Assembly: GCA_017474285.1 (NCBI GenBank)
Contig: JAFVHT010000003.1
Coordinates: 1 to 51,955 of the forward strand
Reading direction: 5' to 3'
DNA: 51,955 nucleotides
From: Acetobacter sp.
GTDB taxonomy: Bacteria > Pseudomonadota > Alphaproteobacteria > Acetobacterales > Acetobacteraceae
The translations under genes were made by a program, and so were the position numbers. Below, in pieces: positions 27,435 through 36,203 of the stretch; within the stretch, counting starts at the first letter, position 1, and every line of letters starts with the position of its first letter. The notes beneath the pieces are model-generated. The model did no database searches, was not told where the DNA came from, and saw only the letters and a list, made by a program, of their open reading frames with translations.

Positions 27435-29552
27435 ATGTTTCAATTTTCTCTCAAAAATTTTCTCTCTTACACATTCTTAACGGCATCTCTTGGCTTAGTA
27501 ACTACACATGATGTTATGGCTAAACCCGCGAGCTCTTCTCTCAAATCATCCCATACTGTCCCCAACAGTAATCAAGCTGAAGAAGAGGCTTTTGCCCCAT
27601 GGGGCGTTAATCTTGCTGGGCGGGATCTGCATATTCTGCCGGGCAATAATTTTTTCCTCTATGCTAATGGTACTTATCTCGAAAAACTAACAATTCCCCC
27701 AGATATGACCAGTTATGGTCCGTTTAATATGTTATCTGAACTCTCTCTTTCACGTGAGAAAACCATTTTAGAGGACCTCGCAGCGCATCATAATGTTGCT
27801 ATACCCCACACTTCTGAAGAAAAACTAGGTACTTTTTACGCCTCTTATATGGATAAAGCCCATATTGAGCAACAAGGAATTAAGCCCCTCACGCCTGATC
27901 TCTCCGCCATTCACATGGTTAAAAATATGGCTGATTTTGCTCGACTAACCGGCACCTCTCCTCTAGGGTTTCAATTTGCACCCTTTGCTTTAAGTATCAA
28001 CCCTGATGCTAAAAATCCAACGCGCTATACATTGAACCTTGATCAGTCTGGATTGGGTCTGCCCGATAGAGACTATTACCTCAAACCTGCATTTAAGGCT
28101 AAAAAAGCTGCCTATCAAATCTATATTGAACAAGCTCTTACCCTTATTCACTGGCCTGAAGCAAAAGAGGCAGCTCAAAACATCGTTGCTTTTGAAACAA
28201 AATTAGCCCAAGTCCATTGGGCACGTGCTGATTTGCGTGACCCACAAAAAACTTATAACCCGATGACAGTGGCTGAACTTTCAACAAAAACTTCAGGCTT
28301 TAATTGGACAGCATGGCTTTTAGCAGCTGATCTCCCTCCCTCTGTTGTTGACCATGCCCATCTTATTGTTGGACAACCATCAGCAATTATAGAGGAGGCA
28401 CATATTCTCTCCACAACAGATATTAACACGTTAAAAGCGTGGCTTGCTTTTCATTTAGTCGATAATGCGACAACTTACCTTCCCGATCGTTTTGTACAAA
28501 CGCGCTTTACTTTTACCCGTGCTCTCTCTGGTCAGCCTGCTCTCCCTGCCCGTTGGAAACGTGGTGTTAAAGCCACCAATGCCGCTATGGGAATGGCTCT
28601 CGGTAAAGTTTATGTGCAACAGTATTTTCCACCACAAAGCCGTACTGCAATGCAAAAACTCACAGCCGATCTTAAAAACGCTTTTCGTGTAAGATTACAA
28701 AACAATAGTTGGATGAGCCCTTCTACAAAAGAAGCTGCTTTACGTAAACTTGATCATTTTGAAATTCAAGTCGGCTACCCTAACACATGGCGCAGTTACG
28801 AAAACCTTGTTATTCGTCAAGGCAACGTCTACGGTAATGCACGTAACGGTATTGCCTATGAATGGCACTATTGGCTCAATCGATTAGGACGCCCTGTTGA
28901 TCGAAACGAATGGGATATGACGCCGCAAACCGTCAATGCCTATAATAATCCACTTTTTGTTGAAGTCGTTTTTCCCGCTGCTATTCTTCAACCACCATTT
29001 TTTAACCCTAAAGCTGATGACGCCGTTAATTATGGTGCTATCGGAGGCGTTATTGGGCATGAAATGACCCATTCTTTCGATGATGAGGGACGACAATTTG
29101 ACGAACATGGATGCCTTAAAAATTGGTGGACCAAAAAAGATGAAGAGCGCTTTAACAAACTCGCAAACAAACTTGCCGCACAATACGATGCTTTTGAAAT
29201 TCTACCGGGGATTCACATCAATGGAAAACTCACTATGGGAGAAAACATAGCAGACCTTGGCGGGTTAACTCTCGCCCTTGATGCCTATCATGCCTCTCTT
29301 CACGGTAAGCCTGCACCTATTCTTAATGGACTTACAGGAGATCAACGCGTCTTTTTAGGATGGGCACAAGTTTGGCGTGAAAAACTACGTGAAGATACAA
29401 TACGCCGCCTCGCTGTTACAGATCCACACTCTCCGCCTCAAGCACGTGTTAATATCCCTATGCACAATATTGATACGTGGTATAAGGCTTGGCATGTCAA
29501 ACCAGGGGATTCTCTCTACTTATCTCCTGACCAACGTGTCAAAATCTGGTAG
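27435..29552 (+). CDS. M13-family (neprilysin/PepO-like) zinc metallopeptidase
   Basis: A 705-residue exported endopeptidase acting on oligopeptides. An N-terminal signal peptide (hydrophobic about residues 11-24, ending near VMA-KP) suggests a periplasmic location. The zinc motif HEMTH spans residues 542-546 (GGVIGHEMTHSFDDEGRQFD) and the third ligand Glu603 lies in ENIADLGG. The NAYNNP substrate-binding segment and the N-terminal M13 domain are present. The C-terminus ends VKIW, a variant of the usual CxVW. Length fits the family. It is preceded by the acyltransferase relic and followed by a strong hairpin terminator. Confidence 0.94.
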   Translation: MFQFSLKNFLSYTFLTASLGLVTTHDVMAKPASSSLKSSHTVPNSNQAEEEAFAPWGVNLAGRDLHILPGNNFFLYANGTYLEKLTIPPDMTSYGPFNMLSELSLSREKTILEDLAAHHNVAIPHTSEEKLGTFYASYMDKAHIEQQGIKPLTPDLSAIHMVKNMADFARLTGTSPLGFQFAPFALSINPDAKNPTRYTLNLDQSGLGLPDRDYYLKPAFKAKKAAYQIYIEQALTLIHWPEAKEAAQNIVAFETKLAQVHWARADLRDPQKTYNPMTVAELSTKTSGFNWTAWLLAADLPPSVVDHAHLIVGQPSAIIEEAHILSTTDINTLKAWLAFHLVDNATTYLPDRFVQTRFTFTRALSGQPALPARWKRGVKATNAAMGMALGKVYVQQYFPPQSRTAMQKLTADLKNAFRVRLQNNSWMSPSTKEAALRKLDHFEIQVGYPNTWRSYENLVIRQGNVYGNARNGIAYEWHYWLNRLGRPVDRNEWDMTPQTVNAYNNPLFVEVVFPAAILQPPFFNPKADDAVNYGAIGGVIGHEMTHSFDDEGRQFDEHGCLKNWWTKKDEERFNKLANKLAAQYDAFEILPGIHINGKLTMGENIADLGGLTLALDAYHASLHGKPAPILNGLTGDQRVFLGWAQVWREKLREDTIRRLAVTDPHSPPQARVNIPMHNIDTWYKAWHVKPGDSLYLSPDQRVKIW

Positions 29553-29583
29553 TTTTGTTACCTTATGTTAAAACAACCACTAT

Positions 29584-29630
29584 TTTATGGTTCTTTTTCT
29601 CTGTAAAAAGAACCATAAATGTCTTTTTAA
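29584..29630 (+). terminator. Terminator after the M13 peptidase gene
   Basis: A perfect 15-bp stem, TTTATGGTTCTTTTT (29584-29598) with its complement (29605-29619), a 6-nt loop and a T-rich stretch beyond. Confidence 0.8.
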
Positions 29631-29669
29631 TTCAAATCTCTTCAAAAAACAGGAGTTATAACACTGTCC

Positions 29670-30968
29670 ATGGATGACAAAGTCCGCGCCTCATCCACAA
29701 CACAGTGGCAAACTTTCCGTTTTTTGCGTTTTTCTGAAGGACCTGTGCCCCCTCCTCCTCCAGAAAATGACTTCCTTAAAGGCGGGAACACGCTTTATAC
29801 GCGCTTACTCCCTCTTTTATTTATAGACGCCCCTCCTCATACTGATCTCCTTAAAGGCGGGAATACGCCCTATACACGACTCCTTCCGCTTTTCTTTATA
29901 GACGCTCCCCCAGAGTTTCTAAAAAACAATGACACGAGACAAAACACCAAACAAGGACGCTTACTTCCCGTTTCATACATAGTTCTCCCTTATGATCCGT
30001 GTGATAAAACACGCCATAATGAACGGACACCGATCCTTGTTCTCAAGAAGCGTCCTGATACACTTTTAACACCTTCTTTTATTGTATCACTTCTTGTCCA
30101 TGCGCTTATCCTTGCTGCAATTTTTTACAAAGCCTCAAAATATCCTCCAATTGGCACACCACAAGCTGAAAGCCAACCTGTTGAAGTAGTCTTTTCTCAA
30201 CCAGAAGCCTCTAGCGGGATGGTAGGGCGTACCTCTCCTGAAGCCGGTAGTGGAAACCATGCACGTAGAGCTGAGCAAGCCAATGCCGCTCCCCCTGTTC
30301 CCTCAACAGAAACAGCTCGCGCGCCCTCTCATGAAGAAGAAACACCAAGCCTTGCTTTACCACCATCAAACAATGGGTTACCCAAATCTGAAAAACAAAG
30401 CCACACTCTGCAACATCCTCGCACAAGAACAGGGCACAAAAAACCTCATCCTTCACGGCGTAAACCTATCCTTCGCCCTATACAACGCCCTAACGAACAT
30501 ATCCCGTCGCCTTTTGACCACATTACAGATCTCTCTTTCAACGCAGCCCCTGCCCCACGTCGTAAAAACGTTGGTAGACCTGGTGGTTCTGGTGCACCTA
30601 TTGATTTTTCGATCGGTCCTTTAGTAAAAAATGGACAGCTCAACGCACGTTATGCTTCACGTACAATGGTTAAAGGTGTTAGCGACGATTATGCGGCAGA
30701 AATTGATGCTTGGATACGCCAGCATTTATTCTATCCTCCCGACGCAGCGGCTCGTGGTGAAGAAGGAGGGTCGTCTGTCCATGTGATTCTTGATCGTTCT
30801 GGCATGGTACTCAAAGTTTTTGAGACAAACTCTTCTGGCTTTGTCGAACTTGATGCCGCTACTGTTGGCATTTTCCAAGGTGCACAACTTCCTCCTGTTC
30901 CTCCCGATATGAAAGATCGCTTTATCAATTTTGACGTTACGGTAGACTATATTCTTATTCGTAATTAA
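29670..30968 (+). CDS. TonB-like energy transducer with duplicated N-terminal cytosolic tail
   Basis: A 432-residue protein. Residues 134-154 form the single transmembrane helix (TPSFIVSLLVHALILAAIFY). A long Pro/Ser/Lys-rich periplasmic linker follows, then a C-terminal TonB_C-like domain (about residues 340-432: AAEIDAWIRQHLFYPPDAA, SVHVILDRSGMVLKV, FINFDVTVDYILI). Unusually, about 130 cytosolic residues precede the helix and contain a near-perfect 25-residue tandem repeat (residues 34-58 and 59-83), with a degenerate third piece (QGRLLPVSYIVLP). AGGAG at 29651-29655 is 14 nt from the ATG, a long spacing. No exbB/exbD or receptor gene is adjacent, so the partner receptor is unknown. Confidence 0.8.
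   Translation: MDDKVRASSTTQWQTFRFLRFSEGPVPPPPPENDFLKGGNTLYTRLLPLLFIDAPPHTDLLKGGNTPYTRLLPLFFIDAPPEFLKNNDTRQNTKQGRLLPVSYIVLPYDPCDKTRHNERTPILVLKKRPDTLLTPSFIVSLLVHALILAAIFYKASKYPPIGTPQAESQPVEVVFSQPEASSGMVGRTSPEAGSGNHARRAEQANAAPPVPSTETARAPSHEEETPSLALPPSNNGLPKSEKQSHTLQHPRTRTGHKKPHPSRRKPILRPIQRPNEHIPSPFDHITDLSFNAAPAPRRKNVGRPGGSGAPIDFSIGPLVKNGQLNARYASRTMVKGVSDDYAAEIDAWIRQHLFYPPDAAARGEEGGSSVHVILDRSGMVLKVFETNSSGFVELDAATVGIFQGAQLPPVPPDMKDRFINFDVTVDYILIRN
29769..29918 (+). repeat. 75-bp tandem duplication inside the TonB-like gene
   Basis: Two diverged in-frame copies (29769-29843 and 29844-29918) each encode D-x-LKGGNT-x-YTRLLPL-x-FIDAPP. Protein identity is higher than nucleotide identity, suggesting selection after duplication. 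Confidence 0.85.
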
Positions 30969-31174
30969 CCCCCTCCCTCCTTCAGAAAAGAAGTAAAAAA
31001 CTTCGAAGAAACATTCTTCCTTAAAACCTTAAGAGCACAAGTCTTTCATTTCACAAAAATAAATAAAATGTTGCAAATATTTTCCCTTAAACTCGTGTAA
31101 ACTTAAACAGTTCGGTTAGGTAAACATGTTTTTACTAAGCCACGTGTTTTTGAAATCACTCAAGGATTTTTCCC

Positions 31175-31624
31175 ATGTCTGAAACAACGTCACAAACACC
31201 TTGTGAAGAATTTCCTCAAGGTATTCCCACGATTCGTGTTGTAGCTATGCCTACCGATACCAACCCCGGAGGTGATATATTTGGTGGGTGGCTTGTCTCA
31301 CAAATGGACCTTGCCGCAGGAACGGTTGCTGCATCTCGTGCTAATGGTCGCTGTGCTACAGTCGCTATTAACAACCTTACCTTCCTGAAACCCGTTGTTG
31401 TTGGCGATGAAGTTAGTATTTACACCAATATTACACACACAGGAAGAACTTCCCTTAAAATTCATGTTCAAACTTGGAGAAGAGCACGGGATACACATGT
31501 CACGTCAAAAGTAACAGAGGGAGAGTTTGTTTTTGTTGCCCTAACTGATAAACACCAGCCACGTCCTATCCCCCCCCTTTCAACAAAAGAAGAACTCCAC
31601 GACTCCTGTAATACAACGATTTAA
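31175..31624 (+). CDS. yciA: Acyl-CoA thioesterase, YciA type
   Basis: Hydrolyses acyl-CoA esters; a hot-dog-fold cytosolic enzyme of 149 residues. The signature AMPTDTNPGGDIFGGWLVSQMDLAAG contains the catalytic Asp. NNLTFLKPVVVGDEVSIYTNI and the C-terminal EGEFVFVALTD complete the family pattern. A short Thr/Gln-rich N-terminal extension precedes it. Near the 3' end the codons for IPPL form an eight-C run (31570-31577). The stop codon lies inside a long hairpin that probably terminates transcription. Confidence 0.92.
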   Translation: MSETTSQTPCEEFPQGIPTIRVVAMPTDTNPGGDIFGGWLVSQMDLAAGTVAASRANGRCATVAINNLTFLKPVVVGDEVSIYTNITHTGRTSLKIHVQTWRRARDTHVTSKVTEGEFVFVALTDKHQPRPIPPLSTKEELHDSCNTTI

Positions 31625-31645
31625 ACCGTTGTATTACAGTGTTTT
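31606..31645 (+). terminator. Stem-loop spanning the yciA stop codon
   Basis: A 13-bp perfect stem, CTGTAATACAACG (31606-31618) with its complement (31627-31639), loop of 8 nt, followed by TGTTTT. The stop codon lies in the loop. The T tract is poor, so it may act with the next hairpin. Confidence 0.6.
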
Positions 31646-31664
31646 AGGTTTTGTTGAGGTCGTA

Positions 31665-31702
31665 AAAAATAAATGGGAGGCTTTTGCCTCCCATTTATTT
31701 TT
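31665..31702. terminator. Bidirectional terminator between yciA and the lipoprotein gene
   Basis: A 16-bp perfect stem (AAAAATAAATGGGAGG, loop CTTTTG, then the complement) has A-run and T-run flanks, so it can terminate both convergent transcripts. Confidence 0.85.
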
Positions 31703-31746
31703 GCTATAATGAATTACAGTTTCAGACTGACTTAAAGAAAGCGCTT

Positions 31747-32122
31747 TTATAATCCCGTGTTAGACTTTGCATTAGAATCTGACACACTATGGGATTTTAC
31801 AACGTCCCCATTAAATGTAACCGTCAATGTTCTAGAACGATCTGTACTGTTCGCAACTGGAATAACGAAATCTAGAGCACTGAGTCTTATAGAATTAAAA
31901 GTATAAGTCCATGTTACATGACCATTTTCAATCGACGTGCCTGTAGGTTCTCCAAACATAGCGCGAATTTGCTCTTTCGTCGTCACACCGTCGTGAATTT
32001 TTGAGTCTATACTTGCAGCTGTTTCTTTTTGAAGATTTTTATTCCCAGTATTATACGAACACGCTGCAAAAAAAATCGGAAGACTAACAACAAAAGATGC
32101 CAATAAACCGTTTGTAACTCAC
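31747..32122 (-). CDS. BamE/SmpA-like lipoprotein, apparent frameshift at its start
   Basis: The main frame (31747-32103, 118 residues) starts only at a TTG without ribosome-binding site. It encodes the end of a lipoprotein signal (SLPIFFAAC), then an SmpA/OmlA-like core (DGVTTKEQIRAMFGEPTG... VTWTYTF) and a polar C-terminus. Just upstream, a GTG at 32122 has GAGAGGA 6 nt before it but opens another frame (MSYKRFIGIFCC-stop). Dropping one T from the TTT run near 32105-32108 joins them as MSYKRLLASFVVSLPIFFAAC, a near-ideal lipoprotein signal. So the gene is either recently frameshifted, slippage-controlled or contains a sequencing error. An outer-membrane assembly role is inferred from the fold only. 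Confidence 0.7.
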
Positions 32123-32779
32123 AGTTTTTCCTCTCTTAATAAGGATTGTTTGTAAAGGCTGCTTCATTTAAGTCTCTATAACCCAAAGCGACCCATTCAT
32201 AAATGAACACATAAGTTATCTTATAGAATATTTTACTTCCACATAAAAGATCTATTTTCGTGCTCTAGATTTATAATCCATTGATGAAATTCAACACACC
32301 AACATATTTTTGATCTCAACTTTTTAAAGCATTTTGTTCCCTATTGATAAAAATCTTTGTTCTTGAATACTTTCTTTTACACATTTTTAGTATAGGCTTA
32401 AAAATTCTAAAAATGTGTTAGAAAACCCTCATTTTTTCTCTATTTCCACAAACATATCCACAGACTTTTCCAAAAGGACTCGTTCTTTATACACAGCATT
32501 AAGACTAGATAAATTTGAGATGACTTTCTTAAAAAACCTTGGAAATTCAACGAGTCTCGCCCTATTTTTACTTTTTCAAATAATTCTCAAGAAACAATCT
32601 TGACATTAAAAAAACTGATATATTCTCACTTGCGTTGAATTCATCCACAAACTCTCCAAGCACCGTAAAAAGCCTTTGTTAAACAAGAAATTATCGTTAT
32701 TTTCATGTCCCTATTAACCCTATATCCGTTTTTCTGAAATGTTTCTTTTAAGGTATAAACTCCCCCTTCCACTTTCCTC
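32123..32779. other. AT-rich region with no convincing gene
   Basis: About 650 bp of AT-rich sequence. A 62-codon plus-strand ORF at 32415-32603 lacks a ribosome-binding site or recognisable features. The right end grades into the acyltransferase relic described next. Confidence 0.4.
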
Positions 32780-33040
32780 CTAAAAAACACTTTCGGATCA
32801 CCTACAAAAACTGCGAACAAAAAATCTGTGCCGCAAATATCAGGAAAGGGATCTAAAAGAATAGCCCCGTTTTAATTGAAACCACGATAATACATTACCC
32901 AAAGAAAGCGCTGCCGCCGCAATATCTTGTCCAAGTGCTAAAAATTCGATTGGAAGCAATGTTACCCACCAAAACATAAAACACTCACGAAAACACAAAG
33001 CAGGCGCTAAACGGACAATATGGCCTAACCAACGCGCTGG
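32780..33040 (-). pseudogene. Relic of an SGNH-type acyltransferase
   Basis: Minus-strand translation near 33030-32842 gives HIVRLAPALCF... followed by LLPIEFLALGQDIAAAALS and LGNVLSWFQLKRGY. This closely resembles the RRxxRLxPAL / LLPxEFxxLGxxIAAxALxxSNxxxW / GYF stretch of OafA-type membrane acyltransferases. One frame over, the sequence continues as ILLDPFPDICGTDFLFAVF, like the C-terminal SGNH-hydrolase part (DPxPxLC...YAVxDGxPLYxD), so the middle of the gene appears deleted. There is no intact start or ORF. It directly precedes the RND operon 3' end. Confidence 0.6.
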
Positions 33041-33092
33041 CTATATTTTTTACCTTTTTACGGCCAGCACATATATCACAGACGCACAATTT

Positions 33093-36000
33093 TTAGGCTG
33101 TTTCTGTTTTTTCAACCTTTAACTTACGTCCGTATAAAGTGGCATAAAGTGTCGGTAAGACTAAAAGAGTAAGGATTGTACACGTAACAAGCCCACCAAT
33201 AACGACCATTGCTAACGGTTTTTCAACTTCAGCACCTTCACCTGTCGAAAAAGCCATAGGAAAAAAACCAAGGCAAGCCACAGTGGCTGTTGCTACCACA
33301 GGACAAAAACGTTCTCGCACCGCATCGACAGCAGCCACAAAAGCTGAAGCGCCTTTTTTTCTTAATTCTTGAATACAGGAAACCAAGACAAGCCCATTCA
33401 TTGTAGCGACACCAAAAAGGGCAATAAAGCCTATACTTGCAGAAATACTAAACGGCATACCCCGTACATAAAGAGCAATAATGCCACCCGTTGCTGCAAA
33501 TGGTAAATTCACAAAAACCAACGTTGCCAATCCTATTTCCCCTAACGCCATTACAAGCAAAAGGAAAATAAGCCCAAGCATAATAGGCACAACAATTTCT
33601 AACCGTGCCACGGCTGTTTGAAGATTTTTGAATTGCCCATTCCATTCGATAGAATATCCTTGTGGTATTCTTACTTTTTTTCGCACGGCTTCTTGTGCAG
33701 CCTGCACGAAAGAACTTAAATCACGCCCCCGTACATTGGCTTGTACCATAGAACACCGTATGCCGTGCTCACGCAGAATAGCAGGCGGACCATTTTCTAA
33801 AACAATATCCGTCACCTGTGAAAGATTTACAATTTTTTTATTCCGAGAAAGTACTGGCAAATATTGGATATCCTCTAATGTGTCATGTACATTATCAGCA
33901 AAACGAATTTGAATAGGAATTAACGCATCTCCCACAGAAATGGACGAACTATAATACCCTTCTAACGCCTCTACCACATCTAACACATCAGATGTAGAAA
34001 CATTAAGACGCGCTGCCGCTTTACGATCAACATCTATATAAAGATAAGGCACAGTTCCCACATCTTGAGGGGCAACATCTGCCGCTCCGGGCACTTGAGA
34101 AATAACATCAGAAATACGATCTGCAAGATGTGTTAATGTTTCAATATCAGGACCATAAACACCAATTGCGACTTGAGAACGCACCCCCGATAACAAATCA
34201 TCCATACGCATTTGAATGGGCTGGCTCCAATTAAATAAAGAACCAGGATTATCTTTCATTAAAGCCGCATTAAATGCTTTGACAAGTCCTTCTTGTGTTG
34301 TAGCCGTTTTCCATTCAGAACGCGGTTTGAGAAACACGTAACTATCGGTTTCTCCTACCCCCATAGGATCTGTTGGAATCGCTGCCGTACCCGTATTACT
34401 GATAACAGATTTCACTTCAGGAAAGGTCATCAATGTTTGTTCAATTTCTTTTACTGCTTTAAGAGACGCACCTAACTCAATACTTGGCAATCGGACTGAG
34501 GTAACAATAAGATTCCCCTCTTGTAATTGTGGAATAAATTCTCCCCCTAAACGCATTACAAGCAAGGCTGAAAGGCATAAAAACACCCCTGCAATAGTGA
34601 CAACTTTACGCGTATTGTGCATACACCATGTTGAAAGAGGCTGAAAGTGACGCCACAGCCATGCAGTAAACCATGTTTGATGAGTACTCTGATGGAACTC
34701 TTGATGGTACGCATGAGATGCCTTAAGCGGACCTAAAAACATACATAACGCTGGTATACACACCAACGAATAAACAAGAGAGGCTAAAAGAGCTAAAATA
34801 ATGGTTTGTGCCATAGGGCGAAACATGCGTCCTTCAACATCTTGCAATGTTAAAATGGGTAAATAAACCAAAGTAATAACAAGCACAGCAAAGGTGACAG
34901 GACGTATTACTGAAGAAACCGTTTTCTTAATTGTTGTAAACAAGGGTTCTTCATATGTACGACGATGTAATACATTTTCAACAATGACAAGCGAACTATC
35001 GACCACCATACCAAAATCAATAGCCCCAAGGCTTAAAAGATTCGCTGAAATGCCAAGATGCCGCATCCCAACCATAGCCATAATCAGAGAAAATGGAATC
35101 ACCGAAATAATCACTAAAGACGCCCGCCAATGCCCAATGACCACTAAAAGCACCGCTAAAACAAGAAAAGCGCCTAATATGAGATTGTCACGTACAGTTG
35201 TAATGACGTGTTCTGTTAATGTTGCACGGCTATAAAAAGGCTCTAAAGTAACACCTGCAGGTAAATTCTTTTCTATCTGCTTGAAAGCAGTTTGTACTGC
35301 TTTTAATGTTACAAGGGCATTTGCTCCTTGTTGCAATAACACAGTACCAATGACAATTTCCCCTTTCCCATCTCGTGTAACGCCACCAAGACGGGGTCTA
35401 TGTGATTTACGTAGAATAGCCACATTTTTAACAAGAACGGCTTCTCCTCGTGAACCGCTGCGCAATTGTATTTCACCAAGTTCATTTAAATGATCGACAA
35501 GAGAGCGCCCAACAATAATATGTTGTTCATCATTATGTTCAATCCATGCCCCACCAACAACTTTATTATCCTCATCAACAGCGTGAAGCACATCCGCAAC
35601 AGACACACCATATTGCCGTAATGCCATAGGATTAAGAGCAATCTCATCTGTTTCTGTCCCACCACCATTGACATTGACATCTACAACTCCTGGCACAAGT
35701 CGCAATGCTGGAACAACATTCCAAACCATAATCCTATTGAGTTTTTCGAGGCTTATCCCACGCCCCTTAATTTGAAACATCAGAATTTCACCCATGCCTG
35801 TTGTCATAGGACCCATGGTGACTGATATTCCCTTAACAGCGACACTCTCACGGGCTTCCGGCAAACGTTCAGAAACCAATTCACGATCGTGGTAAATATC
35901 TGTAGAATCATCAAATTGCAAATATAAAACGGCAATCCCTGTCCGTGAGATTGATCTCAATTTGCGTAAGCCAATAACGCCAGACATCACTTTTTCGATA

Positions 36001-36197
36001 GGTGATGTCACAAATTTTTCTACGTCTTCTGTAGGTAAACCAGGTGCTTGAATTGTGACAAGAACTTGCCTCGGTGAAATATCAGGCACTGGTGAAACGG
36101 GCAGTTTTCTAAGATCAGCAATTCCTGCCAGCATCAACAGAACAACAATACACACTAAAAAAAAACGTTTTTCCATACACCAATGAATCATAAACAT
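33093..36197 (-). CDS. Heavy-metal efflux RND pump (CzcA/CusA family)
   Basis: The inner-membrane proton-driven pump of a tripartite metal exporter. The 1034-residue protein has 12 helices with two large periplasmic loops. The transmembrane-4 signature IDFGMVVDSSLVIVENV contains the two Asp and one Glu of the HME-RND proton relay, which separates it from drug-exporting HAE pumps. FRPMAQTIILALLASLVYSL and the C-terminal GEGAEVEKPLAMVVIGGLVT also fit. The sequence does not clearly show the three-Met copper site, so the substrate (Co/Zn/Cd/Ni versus Cu/Ag) is open. It starts 6 nt after the adaptor stop, as the third gene of the operon. Confidence 0.93.
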   Translation of the reverse strand: MFMIHWCMEKRFFLVCIVVLLMLAGIADLRKLPVSPVPDISPRQVLVTIQAPGLPTEDVEKFVTSPIEKVMSGVIGLRKLRSISRTGIAVLYLQFDDSTDIYHDRELVSERLPEARESVAVKGISVTMGPMTTGMGEILMFQIKGRGISLEKLNRIMVWNVVPALRLVPGVVDVNVNGGGTETDEIALNPMALRQYGVSVADVLHAVDEDNKVVGGAWIEHNDEQHIIVGRSLVDHLNELGEIQLRSGSRGEAVLVKNVAILRKSHRPRLGGVTRDGKGEIVIGTVLLQQGANALVTLKAVQTAFKQIEKNLPAGVTLEPFYSRATLTEHVITTVRDNLILGAFLVLAVLLVVIGHWRASLVIISVIPFSLIMAMVGMRHLGISANLLSLGAIDFGMVVDSSLVIVENVLHRRTYEEPLFTTIKKTVSSVIRPVTFAVLVITLVYLPILTLQDVEGRMFRPMAQTIILALLASLVYSLVCIPALCMFLGPLKASHAYHQEFHQSTHQTWFTAWLWRHFQPLSTWCMHNTRKVVTIAGVFLCLSALLVMRLGGEFIPQLQEGNLIVTSVRLPSIELGASLKAVKEIEQTLMTFPEVKSVISNTGTAAIPTDPMGVGETDSYVFLKPRSEWKTATTQEGLVKAFNAALMKDNPGSLFNWSQPIQMRMDDLLSGVRSQVAIGVYGPDIETLTHLADRISDVISQVPGAADVAPQDVGTVPYLYIDVDRKAAARLNVSTSDVLDVVEALEGYYSSSISVGDALIPIQIRFADNVHDTLEDIQYLPVLSRNKKIVNLSQVTDIVLENGPPAILREHGIRCSMVQANVRGRDLSSFVQAAQEAVRKKVRIPQGYSIEWNGQFKNLQTAVARLEIVVPIMLGLIFLLLVMALGEIGLATLVFVNLPFAATGGIIALYVRGMPFSISASIGFIALFGVATMNGLVLVSCIQELRKKGASAFVAAVDAVRERFCPVVATATVACLGFFPMAFSTGEGAEVEKPLAMVVIGGLVTCTILTLLVLPTLYATLYGRKLKVEKTETA

Positions 36198-36203
36198 GAT
36201 GAC

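Noticed and set aside
31570..31577. Eight-C run near the 3' end of yciA
   Set aside because: It encodes the Ile-Pro-Pro-Leu segment close to the C-terminus. A slip would alter only the last residues, and no surface role is expected.
32415..32603. 62-codon plus-strand ORF in the gap
   Set aside because: No ribosome-binding site, AT-biased composition and no recognisable features.
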